From Saccharomonospora sp. CUA-673 (GTDB lineage Bacteria > Actinomycetota > Actinomycetes > Mycobacteriales > Pseudonocardiaceae): DNA of 58,416 nucleotides. The stretch's first letter is position 1, and each line of letters starts with the position of its first letter. Position numbers and translations under genes: made by a program. The stretch covers positions 1 to 58,416 of the forward strand of contig NZ_MKKE01000024.1 of assembly GCF_001942305.1 (NCBI RefSeq), read 5' to 3'. A model generated the notes under the pieces. It did not search any database. It worked only from the letters and a program-made list of their open reading frames with translations, and was not told the DNA's origin. Positions 19,406 through 27,336 of this stretch are shown one piece after another.

Positions 19406-20707
19406 GTGACCGTTCTCGACTCGCGGGCCGGCTTTCCTGGGGAAGGGCTTCCGGGAGAAGGGGTTCCGGCTGATTCGTCCGACGCCGTGCTCACCGAGGC
19501 AGGGGTGAGCGTGGCGCCGGTGGCCGATCTCGGCGCGGGCAGAGGGCCCGAGTGGCTCGAGACCTGGCTCGCCGAGCACGCGGCCGACATCCTCGCCTGG
19601 CGGCGGCACATCCATGCCAACCCCGAGCTCGCCCGCCGCGAGTACGGCACGACCGAGTTGGTCGCCGGACTGCTGCGCTCCGCGGGACTGGCACCGCAGG
19701 TCATGGCGTCCGGCACCGGGCTCGTCTGCGACATCGGCGAGGGGGAGCCGTGCGTCGCGCTGCGCGCCGACCTCGACGCCCTGCCGCTCACCGAGGCGAG
19801 CGGACTGCCGTTCGCCTCCACCGTCGACGGCGCCGCCCACGCCTGCGGCCACGACCTGCACACCACGATCGTCCTGGCCGCCGGGCTCGCCCTGGCGAGC
19901 GCCGACCGGCTGCCGGGCCGCGTGCGGCTGATCTTCCAGCCCGCCGAGGAGGTCATGCCCGGAGGCGCCCTCGACGTCATCCGCGCTGGCCACCTCGACG
20001 ACGTCGACCGCATCTTCGGCCTGCACTGCGACCCGCGCGTCGAGGTCGGCAAGGTCGGCACCCGCGTCGGCGCGCTGACCTCGGCCGCCGACCTGATCGA
20101 ACTGCGGCTGACCTCGCCCGGTGGGCACACGTCCCGGCCGCACCTGACCGCCGACCTGGTGCACGCGCTCGGCACGGTCATCACGTCGCTGCCGGCGCTG
20201 CTCTCGCGCCGCGTCGACCCGCGTTCGGGCACGGTGCTCGTGTGGGGATCGGTGCACGCGGGGGAGGCGGCCAACGCCGTCCCGCAGGACGGCCTGCTGC
20301 GCGGCACGCTGCGCACCGCCGACGAGGACACGTGGAAGCAGCTCGAATCGCTCGTCGAGTCGGGCGTGGAGTCGCTCCTGGCGCCGCTCGGCGTCGGCTA
20401 CGAGCTGAACTACCTGCGGGGCGTGCCGCCCGTCGTCAGCGAGCCCGAGAGCACGGGCCTGCTGCGCGAGGGCGTCGCGGCCGCGCTCGGCTCCGACGCG
20501 CTCGTCGACACGGCGCAGTCGTCCGGCGGCGAGGACTTCGGCTGGTATCTCCAGCACGTCCCCGGCGCGTTCGCGCGCCTCGGCGTCTGGCCCGGTGAGG
20601 GCCCCCAGCGCGACCTGCACCAGCCCACCTTCGAGGCCGACGAACGTGCCCTGCTCACCGGCACCCGAGTCCTCATCCACACAGCCCTCAAGGCCCTAAC
20701 CCCCTAA
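19406..20707 (+). CDS. M20-family amidohydrolase
   Basis: A metallopeptidase of the M20D (hippurate/IAA-amino acid hydrolase) type, about 433 residues. Metal and catalytic signatures are seen in LAWRRHIHANPELARRE, HACGHDLHTTIVL, IFQPAEEVMPGGA and the late SSGGEDFGWYLQ. It cleaves an N-acyl amino acid or related amide, but the substrate cannot be told. Placement near PNP and Rv3304- and lpdA-like genes matches the mycobacterial amiA/amiB pair, although only one copy is present here. GTG 19406 (VTVLDSRAGFPG) is chosen for the GGAGG site 6 bp upstream. The 266 bp before it hold no other gene I can support. Confidence 0.88.
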   Translation: MTVLDSRAGFPGEGLPGEGVPADSSDAVLTEAGVSVAPVADLGAGRGPEWLETWLAEHAADILAWRRHIHANPELARREYGTTELVAGLLRSAGLAPQVMASGTGLVCDIGEGEPCVALRADLDALPLTEASGLPFASTVDGAAHACGHDLHTTIVLAAGLALASADRLPGRVRLIFQPAEEVMPGGALDVIRAGHLDDVDRIFGLHCDPRVEVGKVGTRVGALTSAADLIELRLTSPGGHTSRPHLTADLVHALGTVITSLPALLSRRVDPRSGTVLVWGSVHAGEAANAVPQDGLLRGTLRTADEDTWKQLESLVESGVESLLAPLGVGYELNYLRGVPPVVSEPESTGLLREGVAAALGSDALVDTAQSSGGEDFGWYLQHVPGAFARLGVWPGEGPQRDLHQPTFEADERALLTGTRVLIHTALKALTP

Positions 20708-20710
20708 CCC

Positions 20711-20773
20711 CACGAGATCTGCATTCAGACCCGCGAGACCTGCATCCAGACCCGCGAGACCTGCGTGCCTGCC
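20711..20773. repeat. 21-bp tandem repeat array, left arm (3 units)
   Basis: Three adjacent 21-bp units start at 20711, 20732 and 20753. Each contains the core GAGRYCTGC(A/G) preceded by CGC or CAC. The array begins just after the amidohydrolase stop. The same core in the opposite orientation forms the array at 21783-21866, so the two arrays bracket the DUF559 gene as inverted arms. There are no spacers between units. Confidence 0.85.
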
Positions 20774-20793
20774 TGTGGAGCGCTGATGTCGAG

Positions 20794-20821
20794 TTATCCA
20801 CATCAGCGGGAGTTATCCACA
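20794..20821 (+). promoter_or_regulatory. two perfect DnaA-box sequences upstream of the DUF559 gene
   Basis: TTATCCACA occurs at 20794-20802 and again at 20813-20821, in the same orientation and 19 bp apart, 51 bp before the DUF559 start. This is the consensus DnaA box. A partial reverse match (TGTGGAGCG) lies just upstream. There is no dnaA or dnaN and no AT-rich unwinding region, so an origin is unlikely. Control by DnaA, or recognition by the encoded protein, is possible. Confidence 0.6.
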
Positions 20822-20871
20822 AATTGGGGATGAGTCCGGTTCTGGCGTGATCCGTCGGACAGTCTGACGGC

Positions 20872-21813
20872 ATGACCAAGTTACCGAGAAGCGTGCACGG
20901 CGCGTATCTCCGTGCGGAGCTCCTGGAGGTTCTCGGCCGCGGCGGGATGCGCATCGTTCTCGACGAAGGAACGCTGGTAAGCGCCTCGCGCACGGTGGTC
21001 GTCGAGGCCGATCGGGCGACCGACTTCATGACGAGGGTCGCCGCGTTCCAGCTGACGATCGGCCCGAGCTCGGTCGTCGCCGGCGAGAGCGCTCTCCGTG
21101 TCTACGGCTGCGATGCGGGGTCGGCTTCGCCCGTACACCTGCTGGTGCCTCCGGAGTGCAAGGCGCGCAATCGTCCAGGCCTCCTCATGCAACGGGGGAG
21201 CTACGAAACGCAGGATGTCGCCGACGTCAACGGCTTGCGGGTACTGACTCCGGACGCGGCGGTCGCCGAGGTCCTGCGCCGTAGCCCGCCGCGAACCGCG
21301 CTGGCCTGCGCAGACCAGGCGATACGCATGCTCAACGAGTCGGACCGCCTGGCATTCCGCGCCCTCGTCGACGCGCGGATCAGCACAGCCACCAGCGGGC
21401 GCGGACGACGTCAGGCCCGCCGGCTGTACCAACTGGCCCACGGACTCGCCGAGTCGCCAGCCGAGAGCGCGATGCTGCTTACCGTGGTCGACGGCGGATT
21501 CCCGATCCCCGGCCAGCAGTACTCGGTCACCGACCTCACCGGCAGGGAGGTCTACCGCCTCGACTTCGCCTGGCCCGAGCTGCTCGTCGCGCTCGAATAC
21601 GACGGCTATGCGGCACACGAGCACAGGCGTGAACGTGATGCCGCCCGTGACGAGGACCTGCGACGTCGGGGATGGATCGTCGTACGAGCCCGGGCCGACG
21701 ACCTCGTCGAGCCCTCGCGAGTCCTCACTCAGCTCACCCAGGCCTTCCGGAAGCGCGGCTTCGATATCGGAACGCAGCGTTCGCGGGCCGCGGTGCAGAT
21801 CTCACCGGGCTGA
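20872..21813 (+). CDS. DUF559 (Vsr/PD-(D/E)XK-like) protein with AbiEi-type N-terminal region
   Basis: The N-terminal two-thirds of this 313-residue protein resemble AbiEi-like transcriptional regulator proteins (GPSSVVAGESALRVYGC, VNGLRVLTPDAAVAEVLRR). The C-terminal part has the DUF559 signature: YRLDFAWPELLVALEYDGYA, then RERDAARDEDLRRRGWIVVRA. This is the restriction-endonuclease-like fold with D, E and downstream basic residues. Such stand-alone genes are common in actinobacteria and have no assigned function. The last 10 codons (RAAVQISPG region) lie inside the right-hand repeat array, so the repeats have contributed the C-terminus. Flanking repeats and the DnaA boxes suggest a discrete mobile or defence-like unit (inference). 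Confidence 0.75.
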   Translation: MTKLPRSVHGAYLRAELLEVLGRGGMRIVLDEGTLVSASRTVVVEADRATDFMTRVAAFQLTIGPSSVVAGESALRVYGCDAGSASPVHLLVPPECKARNRPGLLMQRGSYETQDVADVNGLRVLTPDAAVAEVLRRSPPRTALACADQAIRMLNESDRLAFRALVDARISTATSGRGRRQARRLYQLAHGLAESPAESAMLLTVVDGGFPIPGQQYSVTDLTGREVYRLDFAWPELLVALEYDGYAAHEHRRERDAARDEDLRRRGWIVVRARADDLVEPSRVLTQLTQAFRKRGFDIGTQRSRAAVQISPG

Positions 21814-21866
21814 ATGCAGACCTCGCGGGCCGCGGTGCAGACCTCGCGGGGCTGGGTGCAGATCTC
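21783..21866. repeat. 21-bp tandem repeat array, right arm (4 units)
   Basis: Four contiguous 21-bp units start at 21783, 21804, 21825 and 21846. Each carries TGCAGAYCTC, the reverse complement of the left-arm core GAGRYCTGCA. The first unit and a half are inside the end of the DUF559 reading frame. The array ends 14 bp before the stop of the convergent cyclotransferase gene. Confidence 0.85.
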
Positions 21867-21880
21867 GCGGTAGGGGCTGG

Positions 21881-22339
21881 TTACGGGCCGATGCCTTTGC
21901 AGGGGCTGGTGCGGAGGTTGTTGACGTAGTCGGCGGGGGCGCCGGCCGCCTCGGCGGCGTCGGCGAGCACGCCGAGGTAGCGGGCGCTCGGCAGTCCGCC
22001 CTCGTAGGCGTCGAGCACGTACAGCCACGCCAGCACCGACCCGTCCATGGTCTGCACCCGCAGGCGGATCTTGTTGTGCAGTCCGAGCTCGTTGCCCTCC
22101 CAGCGATCGAGCTGGCCTTCGTCGAGCGGCGTGACGTCGTAGAGCACCACGAACACCCGCGAGTCGGGCTCCTCCACGATCGTGGAGAGCGCACCTTCCC
22201 ACAGCAGGTCTTCGCCACCGAACGTCAACCGCCAGCCTTCCAGCCAGCCCGTCCCCGCCATCGGCGAGTGCGGCGCTCGCTCGGCCATCTGGGAGGGTTC
22301 CATGTTGGACCCGTACGCGGCATAGAGAGGCACGGTCAC
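21881..22339 (-). CDS. Gamma-glutamylcyclotransferase-like protein
   Basis: A 152-residue protein with the opening PLYAAYGSNM, the YGSN substrate-binding loop of the GGCT/AIG2 fold. It resembles the product of mycobacterial Rv3304, which sits beside lpdA in the same way. The catalytic activity on gamma-glutamyl compounds is not established for this subfamily. The GTG start is 80 bp from the divergent lpdA-like gene. The reading frame is intact. Confidence 0.75.
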   Translation of the reverse strand: MTVPLYAAYGSNMEPSQMAERAPHSPMAGTGWLEGWRLTFGGEDLLWEGALSTIVEEPDSRVFVVLYDVTPLDEGQLDRWEGNELGLHNKIRLRVQTMDGSVLAWLYVLDAYEGGLPSARYLGVLADAAEAAGAPADYVNNLRTSPCKGIGP

Positions 22340-22419
22340 AGCGTATCGGCCTCGCCGGAACTCGAAACCCAGCCACGCCTAAAGTGGGCCGAAGACGGCG
22401 TGTGAGGAGGACACCTGAC

Positions 22420-23820
22420 GTGACCAAGATCGTGATCATGGGCGGCGGACCTGCAGGTTACGAGGCCGCTCTCGTAGCGGCCCAGCACGGTGCAGATGTG
22501 ACCGTTGTCGAGCGGGACGGTCTCGGTGGCGCCTGCGTGCTCTACGACTGCGTGCCGTCGAAGACGTTCATCGCCTCGTCGGGAGCGCGGGCCAGCCTGC
22601 ACGGCTACAAGGAGCTCGGCGTCAACATCGACCTCGAGGACACCAGGGTCGACCTGCCGACCGTGCACGGCCGGGTCCGCGGCCTCGCGCTCGCGCAGTC
22701 GGCCGACATCCGCGCCCGCGTGCAACGCGAGGGTGTCCGGGTGATCAACGGAACCGCACGGTTCTGTGACGAGGCGCCCGGCCTGGCCACGCACAAGATC
22801 GCGGTCGAGGGCAAGGAAGGCGAGGAGGTCCTCGACGCGGACGTCGTCCTGATCGCCACGGGCGCCACCCCGCGTGTGCTGCCGGGCGCCGTGCCGGACG
22901 GCGAGCGCATCCTCGACTGGCGCCAGCTCTACGACCTGCCGGAGCTGCCCGAGCACCTCGCCGTCGTCGGTTCGGGCGTCACGGGCGCCGAGTTCGCGTC
23001 CGCCTACACCGAGATGGGCGTCAAGGTGACGGTCGTGTCGAGCCGCGACCGCGTGCTGCCGCACGAGGACGCCGACGCCGCCGCCGTGCTGGAGGAGAGC
23101 TTCTCCAACCGTGGCACGTCGGTCGTCAAGCACGCCCGCGCCGACCGGGTCGAACGCACCGAGAAGGGCGTGACGATCCACCTCTCCGACGGCCGCACCA
23201 TCGACGCCAGCCACGCGCTGATGACCGTCGGGTCCGTGCCGAACACCGACGACATCGGCCTGGACCGCGCCGGTATCGAACCGGGCCGTGGCGGGGCGAT
23301 CCCGGTCGACCGCGTGTCCCGCACCAACGCCCCCAACGTCTACGCCGCCGGCGACTGCACCGGCGTGCTGCCGTTGGCGTCGGTCGCGAGCATGCAGGGC
23401 CGCATCGCCATGTGGCACGCGCTCGGCGAGGGCGTCGCCCCGATCCGACTGCGCACGGTCGCCGCGAACGTGTTCACGCACCCGGAGATCGCGACCGTCG
23501 GCATCAGCCAGCAGGCGATCGACTCCGGCGAGGTGCCCGCGCGCACGATCATGCTGCCGCTGTCGACCAATCCGCGCGCCAAGATGGAAGGCGTCCGCCA
23601 GGGTTTCGTGAAGCTGTTCTGCCGCCCCGCGACCGGTGTGGTCGTCGGCGGCGTGGTGGTGGCGCCGTCGGCGAGCGAGCTCATCCTGCCGATCGCGCTG
23701 GCCGTGCAGAACCAGCTGACGGTCGAGCACCTGGCGTTGACGTTCTCGGTGTACCCGTCGCTGTCCGGATCGATCACCGAGGCGGGACGTCAGCTCATGC
23801 AGCACGACGACCTGGCCTGA
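22420..23820 (+). CDS. lpdA: LpdA-like FAD-dependent pyridine nucleotide-disulfide oxidoreductase
   Basis: A 466-residue two-dinucleotide-domain flavoprotein. The FAD Rossmann motif is IVIMGGGPAGYEAAL, the NAD(P)H motif VVGSGVTGAEFAS, and the second FAD motif NVYAAGDCTG. A CxxxxC pair is present (Cys39 and Cys44 in GACVLYDCVPSK). The C-terminal His-Glu dyad of true dihydrolipoamide dehydrogenases (HPTxxE) is replaced by VYPSLSGSITE. This fits the mycobacterial LpdA (Rv3303c) group, described as quinone reductases rather than lipoamide dehydrogenases. GTG 22420 is chosen for the GAGGAGG site 9 bp upstream. Confidence 0.85.
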   Translation: MTKIVIMGGGPAGYEAALVAAQHGADVTVVERDGLGGACVLYDCVPSKTFIASSGARASLHGYKELGVNIDLEDTRVDLPTVHGRVRGLALAQSADIRARVQREGVRVINGTARFCDEAPGLATHKIAVEGKEGEEVLDADVVLIATGATPRVLPGAVPDGERILDWRQLYDLPELPEHLAVVGSGVTGAEFASAYTEMGVKVTVVSSRDRVLPHEDADAAAVLEESFSNRGTSVVKHARADRVERTEKGVTIHLSDGRTIDASHALMTVGSVPNTDDIGLDRAGIEPGRGGAIPVDRVSRTNAPNVYAAGDCTGVLPLASVASMQGRIAMWHALGEGVAPIRLRTVAANVFTHPEIATVGISQQAIDSGEVPARTIMLPLSTNPRAKMEGVRQGFVKLFCRPATGVVVGGVVVAPSASELILPIALAVQNQLTVEHLALTFSVYPSLSGSITEAGRQLMQHDDLA

Positions 23821-23892
23821 GCCCGTTCGTCTGACCTGCGGGGTGTTGCCGGCCGGGGCACACTGGGCGCAGACCGACGAAGGGAGCGCCGC

Positions 23893-24729
23893 ATGGCCGT
23901 CCGCGACACCGCGTGGCCGGTGGGCGCTCCCTGCTGGGTCGACCTGACCTGCGGCGACCTCGACGCCACCCGCGCCTTCTACACGGCGCTGCTCGGCTGG
24001 GATTTCGTCGACACCGGCGAGGACTACGGGCACTACTCGATCGCCATGGTCGACCGGCGGGCCGTCGCGGCGATCGGGCCGACGCCGCCGGGCATGGCCG
24101 CGCCGCAGTCGTGGACGACCTACCTGGCCACCGACGACGTCGACGCCACCGCCGAGGCCATCACCGCCGAGGGCGGACGGCTCGTGCTCGAACCCGGCGA
24201 CGTCGGCGAGGCCGGCCGCATGGGGGTCGCCGCCGACCCCACGGGCGCGGTCTTCGGCATCTGGCAGGCCGGCCGCACCACCGGCGTGCAGATCACGAAC
24301 GTTCCCGGCGCGTTGGCCTGGAACGAATGCGTCACGCGCGACTACACCGCGGCGAAACGGTTCTACGCCGCCGTGTTCGGTCTCGGCTTCGACGAACCGT
24401 CCCACGGACCGTTCGAGTACGCCACGATCCGCGTCGACGGCAGCGATCTCGACAGCAGCGATCTCGGGGGCGGCTCCGGCGCCGGGGTCGGCGGCGCCGG
24501 CAGTGAGACCGCCGAGGTCGGCGGCATCGGAGCGCTGCCGGACGACGTGACCGCGCAGGTCCCTCCACACTGGACGACGTACTTCGCCGTCACCGACGTC
24601 GACGCCGCCGTGACCCACCTGGTCGACCTGGGCGGCACGGTCCACGACGGGCCGGTCGACTCGCCGCGAGGCAGGCTCGCGGCGGTCGCCGACCCCGGAG
24701 GCGGCAGCTTCCGCCTCATCGAACGCTGA
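23893..24729 (+). CDS. Two-domain VOC (glyoxalase/bleomycin-resistance fold) protein
   Basis: 278 residues with two tandem VOC modules: the first opens CWVDLTCGDLDATRAFYTAL, the second AWNECVTRDYTAAKRFYAAV. The halves end with ADPTGAVFGIWQ and ADPGGGSFRLIER respectively. A Gly/Ser/Ala/Asp-rich insert (about residues 180-215) interrupts the second module and is unusual for the family. No substrate or metal-dependent activity can be assigned. The start has GAAGGGAGC upstream. The stop is followed at once by a 21-bp repeat array. Confidence 0.8.
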   Translation: MAVRDTAWPVGAPCWVDLTCGDLDATRAFYTALLGWDFVDTGEDYGHYSIAMVDRRAVAAIGPTPPGMAAPQSWTTYLATDDVDATAEAITAEGGRLVLEPGDVGEAGRMGVAADPTGAVFGIWQAGRTTGVQITNVPGALAWNECVTRDYTAAKRFYAAVFGLGFDEPSHGPFEYATIRVDGSDLDSSDLGGGSGAGVGGAGSETAEVGGIGALPDDVTAQVPPHWTTYFAVTDVDAAVTHLVDLGGTVHDGPVDSPRGRLAAVADPGGGSFRLIER

Positions 24730-24731
24730 AC

Positions 24732-24807
24732 GCCAACACGGCAACGCAGGGTGCCAACACGGCGTCGCAGGGTGCCAACACGGCGACGTGGGGTGCTGAC
24801 ACGGCGG
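24732..24807. repeat. 21-bp tandem repeat array between VOC gene and glpK
   Basis: Three full 21-bp units (24732, 24753, 24774) and a 13-bp partial fourth each begin GCCAACACGGCR (the partial GCTGACACGG). The array fills exactly the gap between the convergent VOC and glpK stop codons. It has the same unit length as the arrays around the DUF559 gene but an unrelated sequence. Confidence 0.85.
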
Positions 24808-26313
24808 TTATTCGACCCAGTCGAAGGTCTTGGTGACGGCCTTCTTCCAGTTGCGGTACTCGCTCTCGCGACGTTCGTCATCCATCGCGGGCTGCCACTC
24901 CTTGTCCTTGGCCCAGTTCGACTTGATGTCCTCTTCGGACTCCCAGAACCCGACGGCCAGCCCGGCCGCGTAGGCGGCACCCAGCGCGGTGGTCTCGTTG
25001 ACCTTCGGCCGGATGACGTCGACGCCGAGGATGTCGGCCTGGAACTGCATGAGCAGGTCGTTGACCACCATGCCGCCGTCGACCTTGAGCGTCCGCAGTG
25101 GAACGCCCGAGTCGGCGTTCATCGCGTCGATGACCTCGCGGGTCTGGAACGCCGTCGCCTCGAGCACGGCGCGGGCGAGGTGTCCCTTGTTGACGAACCG
25201 GGTGAGGCCGACGATCGCGCCGCGCGCGTCCGACCGCCAGTACGGCGCGAACAGCCCGGAGAACGCCGGCACGAAGTAGGCGCCGCCGTTGTCCTCGACC
25301 GTGCGCGCGTAGCCCTCGATCTCGGCGGCCGAGCCGATCATGCCGAGGTTGTCGCGCAGCCACTGCACGAGCGAACCGGTGACGGCGATCGAGCCCTCGA
25401 GCGCGTACACCGTGTCGTTGTCGCCGATCTTGTAGCAGACCGTCGTCAACAGGCCGTTCTCCGAGAGCACCTTCTCGTTGCCCGTGTTGAGCAGCACGAA
25501 GTTGCCGGTGCCGTAGGTGTTCTTGGCCTCGCCGCGCGACAGGCAGGCCTGCCCGAACGTCGCGGCCTGCTGGTCGCCGAGGATGCCCGCGATCGGCACC
25601 CCGCCGAGCGCGCCGCGCTCGCGCACCGAGCCGTACTGCTCGGACGACGACTTGATCTCCGGCAGCATCGACATCGGGATGCCCATGTCGTCCGCGATCC
25701 CGGTGTCCCAGGTGAGCGTGTCGAGGTCCATCAACATGGTGCGCGAGGCGTTGGTCGGGTCGGTGACGTGGATGCCGCCCTCGGTGCCGCCGGTCATGTT
25801 CCACAGCAACCAGGTGTCCATGTTGCCGAACAGCAGGTCACCGGCCTCGGCGCGTTCCCGCGCACCCTCGACGTTGTCCAGGATCCACTTGATCTTCGGA
25901 CCCGAGAAGTACGTCGCCAGCGGCAGACCGGTCTTGTCCCGGTACCGCTCCTGACCTCCTCCCAGCTCGCCGAGCTCGGTGATGATCCGGTCGGTGCGGG
26001 TGTCCTGCCAGACGATCGCGTTGTACACCGGCTTGCCGGTGTTGCGGTCCCACACGACGGTGGTCTCACGCTGATTGGTGATGCCGACGGCCACCACATC
26101 GGACGCGGTGATGTCGGCGTTGGCGAGCGCGCCCGCGGCGGTCGCCCTGGTGTTGGCCCAGACCTCCTCCGGGTCGTGTTCGACCCACCCGGCCTGGGGG
26201 AAGATCTGCTGGTGTTCCCGTTGGTCGACGGCCACCACACTGCCCGAGTGATCGAAGATCATCGTCCGGGTCGATGTGGTGCCCTGGTCGATGGCAGCGA
26301 CGAAACGAGACAC
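24808..26313 (-). CDS. glpK: Glycerol kinase
   Basis: The 501-residue FGGY-family kinase converts glycerol to sn-glycerol 3-phosphate with ATP. Visible features are the N-terminal phosphate loop [28 protein letters not shown], the catalytic segment [24 protein letters not shown] and [18 protein letters not shown]. The length is standard. A GTG start with GGAGC upstream lies 13 bp after glpF, so glpF and glpK form an operon. Glycerol 3-phosphate then passes to the divergent glpD product. Confidence 0.97.
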   Translation of the reverse strand: MSRFVAAIDQGTTSTRTMIFDHSGSVVAVDQREHQQIFPQAGWVEHDPEEVWANTRATAAGALANADITASDVVAVGITNQRETTVVWDRNTGKPVYNAIVWQDTRTDRIITELGELGGGQERYRDKTGLPLATYFSGPKIKWILDNVEGARERAEAGDLLFGNMDTWLLWNMTGGTEGGIHVTDPTNASRTMLMDLDTLTWDTGIADDMGIPMSMLPEIKSSSEQYGSVRERGALGGVPIAGILGDQQAATFGQACLSRGEAKNTYGTGNFVLLNTGNEKVLSENGLLTTVCYKIGDNDTVYALEGSIAVTGSLVQWLRDNLGMIGSAAEIEGYARTVEDNGGAYFVPAFSGLFAPYWRSDARGAIVGLTRFVNKGHLARAVLEATAFQTREVIDAMNADSGVPLRTLKVDGGMVVNDLLMQFQADILGVDVIRPKVNETTALGAAYAAGLAVGFWESEEDIKSNWAKDKEWQPAMDDERRESEYRNWKKAVTKTFDWVE

Positions 26314-26326
26314 AGTTGCTCCAAAC

Positions 26327-27073
26327 TCAGCTCAGGCCGTTCACGGCGAGGAAGAGGGCACCGGCGAGCGCGCCGCCGATGAGCGGTCCTACGACGGGTA
26401 CCCAGGAATAGCCCCACTGCGGACTGCCCTTGCCCTTGATCGGCAGGATCGCGTACGCGATGCGGGGCCCGAGGTCACGCGCCGGGTTGATGGCGTAGCC
26501 GGTCGGGCCGCCGAGCGAGTTACCGATCACCAACACGACCAGGGCCACACCCGCGTACCCGAGCGCGGCATTGCCGAACTCCGGTTCGCCCGCGGCCGTC
26601 TGGCCGAAGCCCGGGTTCAGCAGGATCCACGCCACGAGCACGAACGTACCGATGATCTCGGTGACCGTGTTCCACACCTTGTTCGGGATCGTGGGAATGG
26701 TCGAGAAGATGCCGAGCGTGTTCTCCGGCTCGGGGTGGTCGTCGAACTGCAGCTTGTAGGCCAGCCACGTCAACATCGCACCGAGCACGGCACCGACCAT
26801 CTGGCCGGCCCAGTAGATCGGCACGTCCGCCCAGGCCATCTCGCCGGAGACCGCGAGTCCGAAGGTGACGGCCGGGTTGATGTGGGCCCCCGACGGGTCG
26901 GCGATGCTGGCGCCCGCGAAGACCGCGAAGGCCCAACCGACGGTGATGAACAGGATGCCGCCGCCGTTGCCGTTGGTCTTGCGCAACACGTTGTTCGCGA
27001 CGACAGCGGTACCGAGGAGGACGAGCACCGAGGTGCCCAGCATCTCCCATACGAAAATCGATCCGGCGTTCAT
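26327..27073 (-). CDS. glpF: Glycerol facilitator (aquaglyceroporin)
   Basis: A 248-residue MIP-family channel with both half-helix motifs: NPAV in [15 protein letters not shown] and NPAR in [13 protein letters not shown]. The Asp after NPAR is the mark of glycerol-conducting members. Six membrane helices fit the hydrophobicity. ATG 27073 follows GGAGG and gives [20 protein letters not shown]. Longer in-frame starts would add a polar, non-conserved extension. It is transcribed with glpK and divergently from glpD. Confidence 0.93.
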   Translation of the reverse strand: MNAGSIFVWEMLGTSVLVLLGTAVVANNVLRKTNGNGGGILFITVGWAFAVFAGASIADPSGAHINPAVTFGLAVSGEMAWADVPIYWAGQMVGAVLGAMLTWLAYKLQFDDHPEPENTLGIFSTIPTIPNKVWNTVTEIIGTFVLVAWILLNPGFGQTAAGEPEFGNAALGYAGVALVVLVIGNSLGGPTGYAINPARDLGPRIAYAILPIKGKGSPQWGYSWVPVVGPLIGGALAGALFLAVNGLS

Positions 27074-27284
27074 AGCTCGCATCCTCCAGCTTCGGCACTG
27101 CAGAACCCGCCCGGCCGGTTCCGCTCTCGGGTTGGTGGGCGCGGGCCGGCCGGGTGCCGGACGGCGCCCCTGCCGTTCCACTCGGGAGGAACGCTACTCG
27201 GATGTGGTTCATCGCTCAAAGCGTCGTTCGGCGCATCGCGTGTGCGCAAACGTGCGAGCGACGGTGAACGTGACATGCTGGAGG

Positions 27285-27306
27285 CGTATCCGATGATCGG
27301 GATACG
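27285..27306. promoter_or_regulatory. inverted repeat in the glpF-glpD divergent region
   Basis: CGTATCC (27285-27291) and GGATACG (27300-27306) form a perfect 7-bp inverted repeat with an 8-bp spacer. It lies 30 bp upstream of the glpD start. It may be an operator for a glycerol regulator, but no regulator gene is adjacent. The rest of the 263-bp divergent region shows no ORF I trust. Confidence 0.4.
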
Positions 27307-27336
27307 TGGTGGTGAGCAGTGCGAGGAGGAACTGGC

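Noticed and set aside
20711..20773. CRISPR array
   Set aside because: Units are contiguous 21-bp tandem repeats without unique spacers, too few and too short, and there are no cas genes in the window.
20794..20821. Chromosomal or plasmid replication origin at the two DnaA boxes
   Set aside because: Only two boxes occur, there is no AT-rich unwinding element, and no dnaA, dnaN, parAB or rep gene is near.
22336..24744. An 802-codon minus-strand frame over the lpdA and VOC genes
   Set aside because: The plus-strand genes have complete FAD, NAD and VOC motifs. The antisense translation is low-complexity without motifs.
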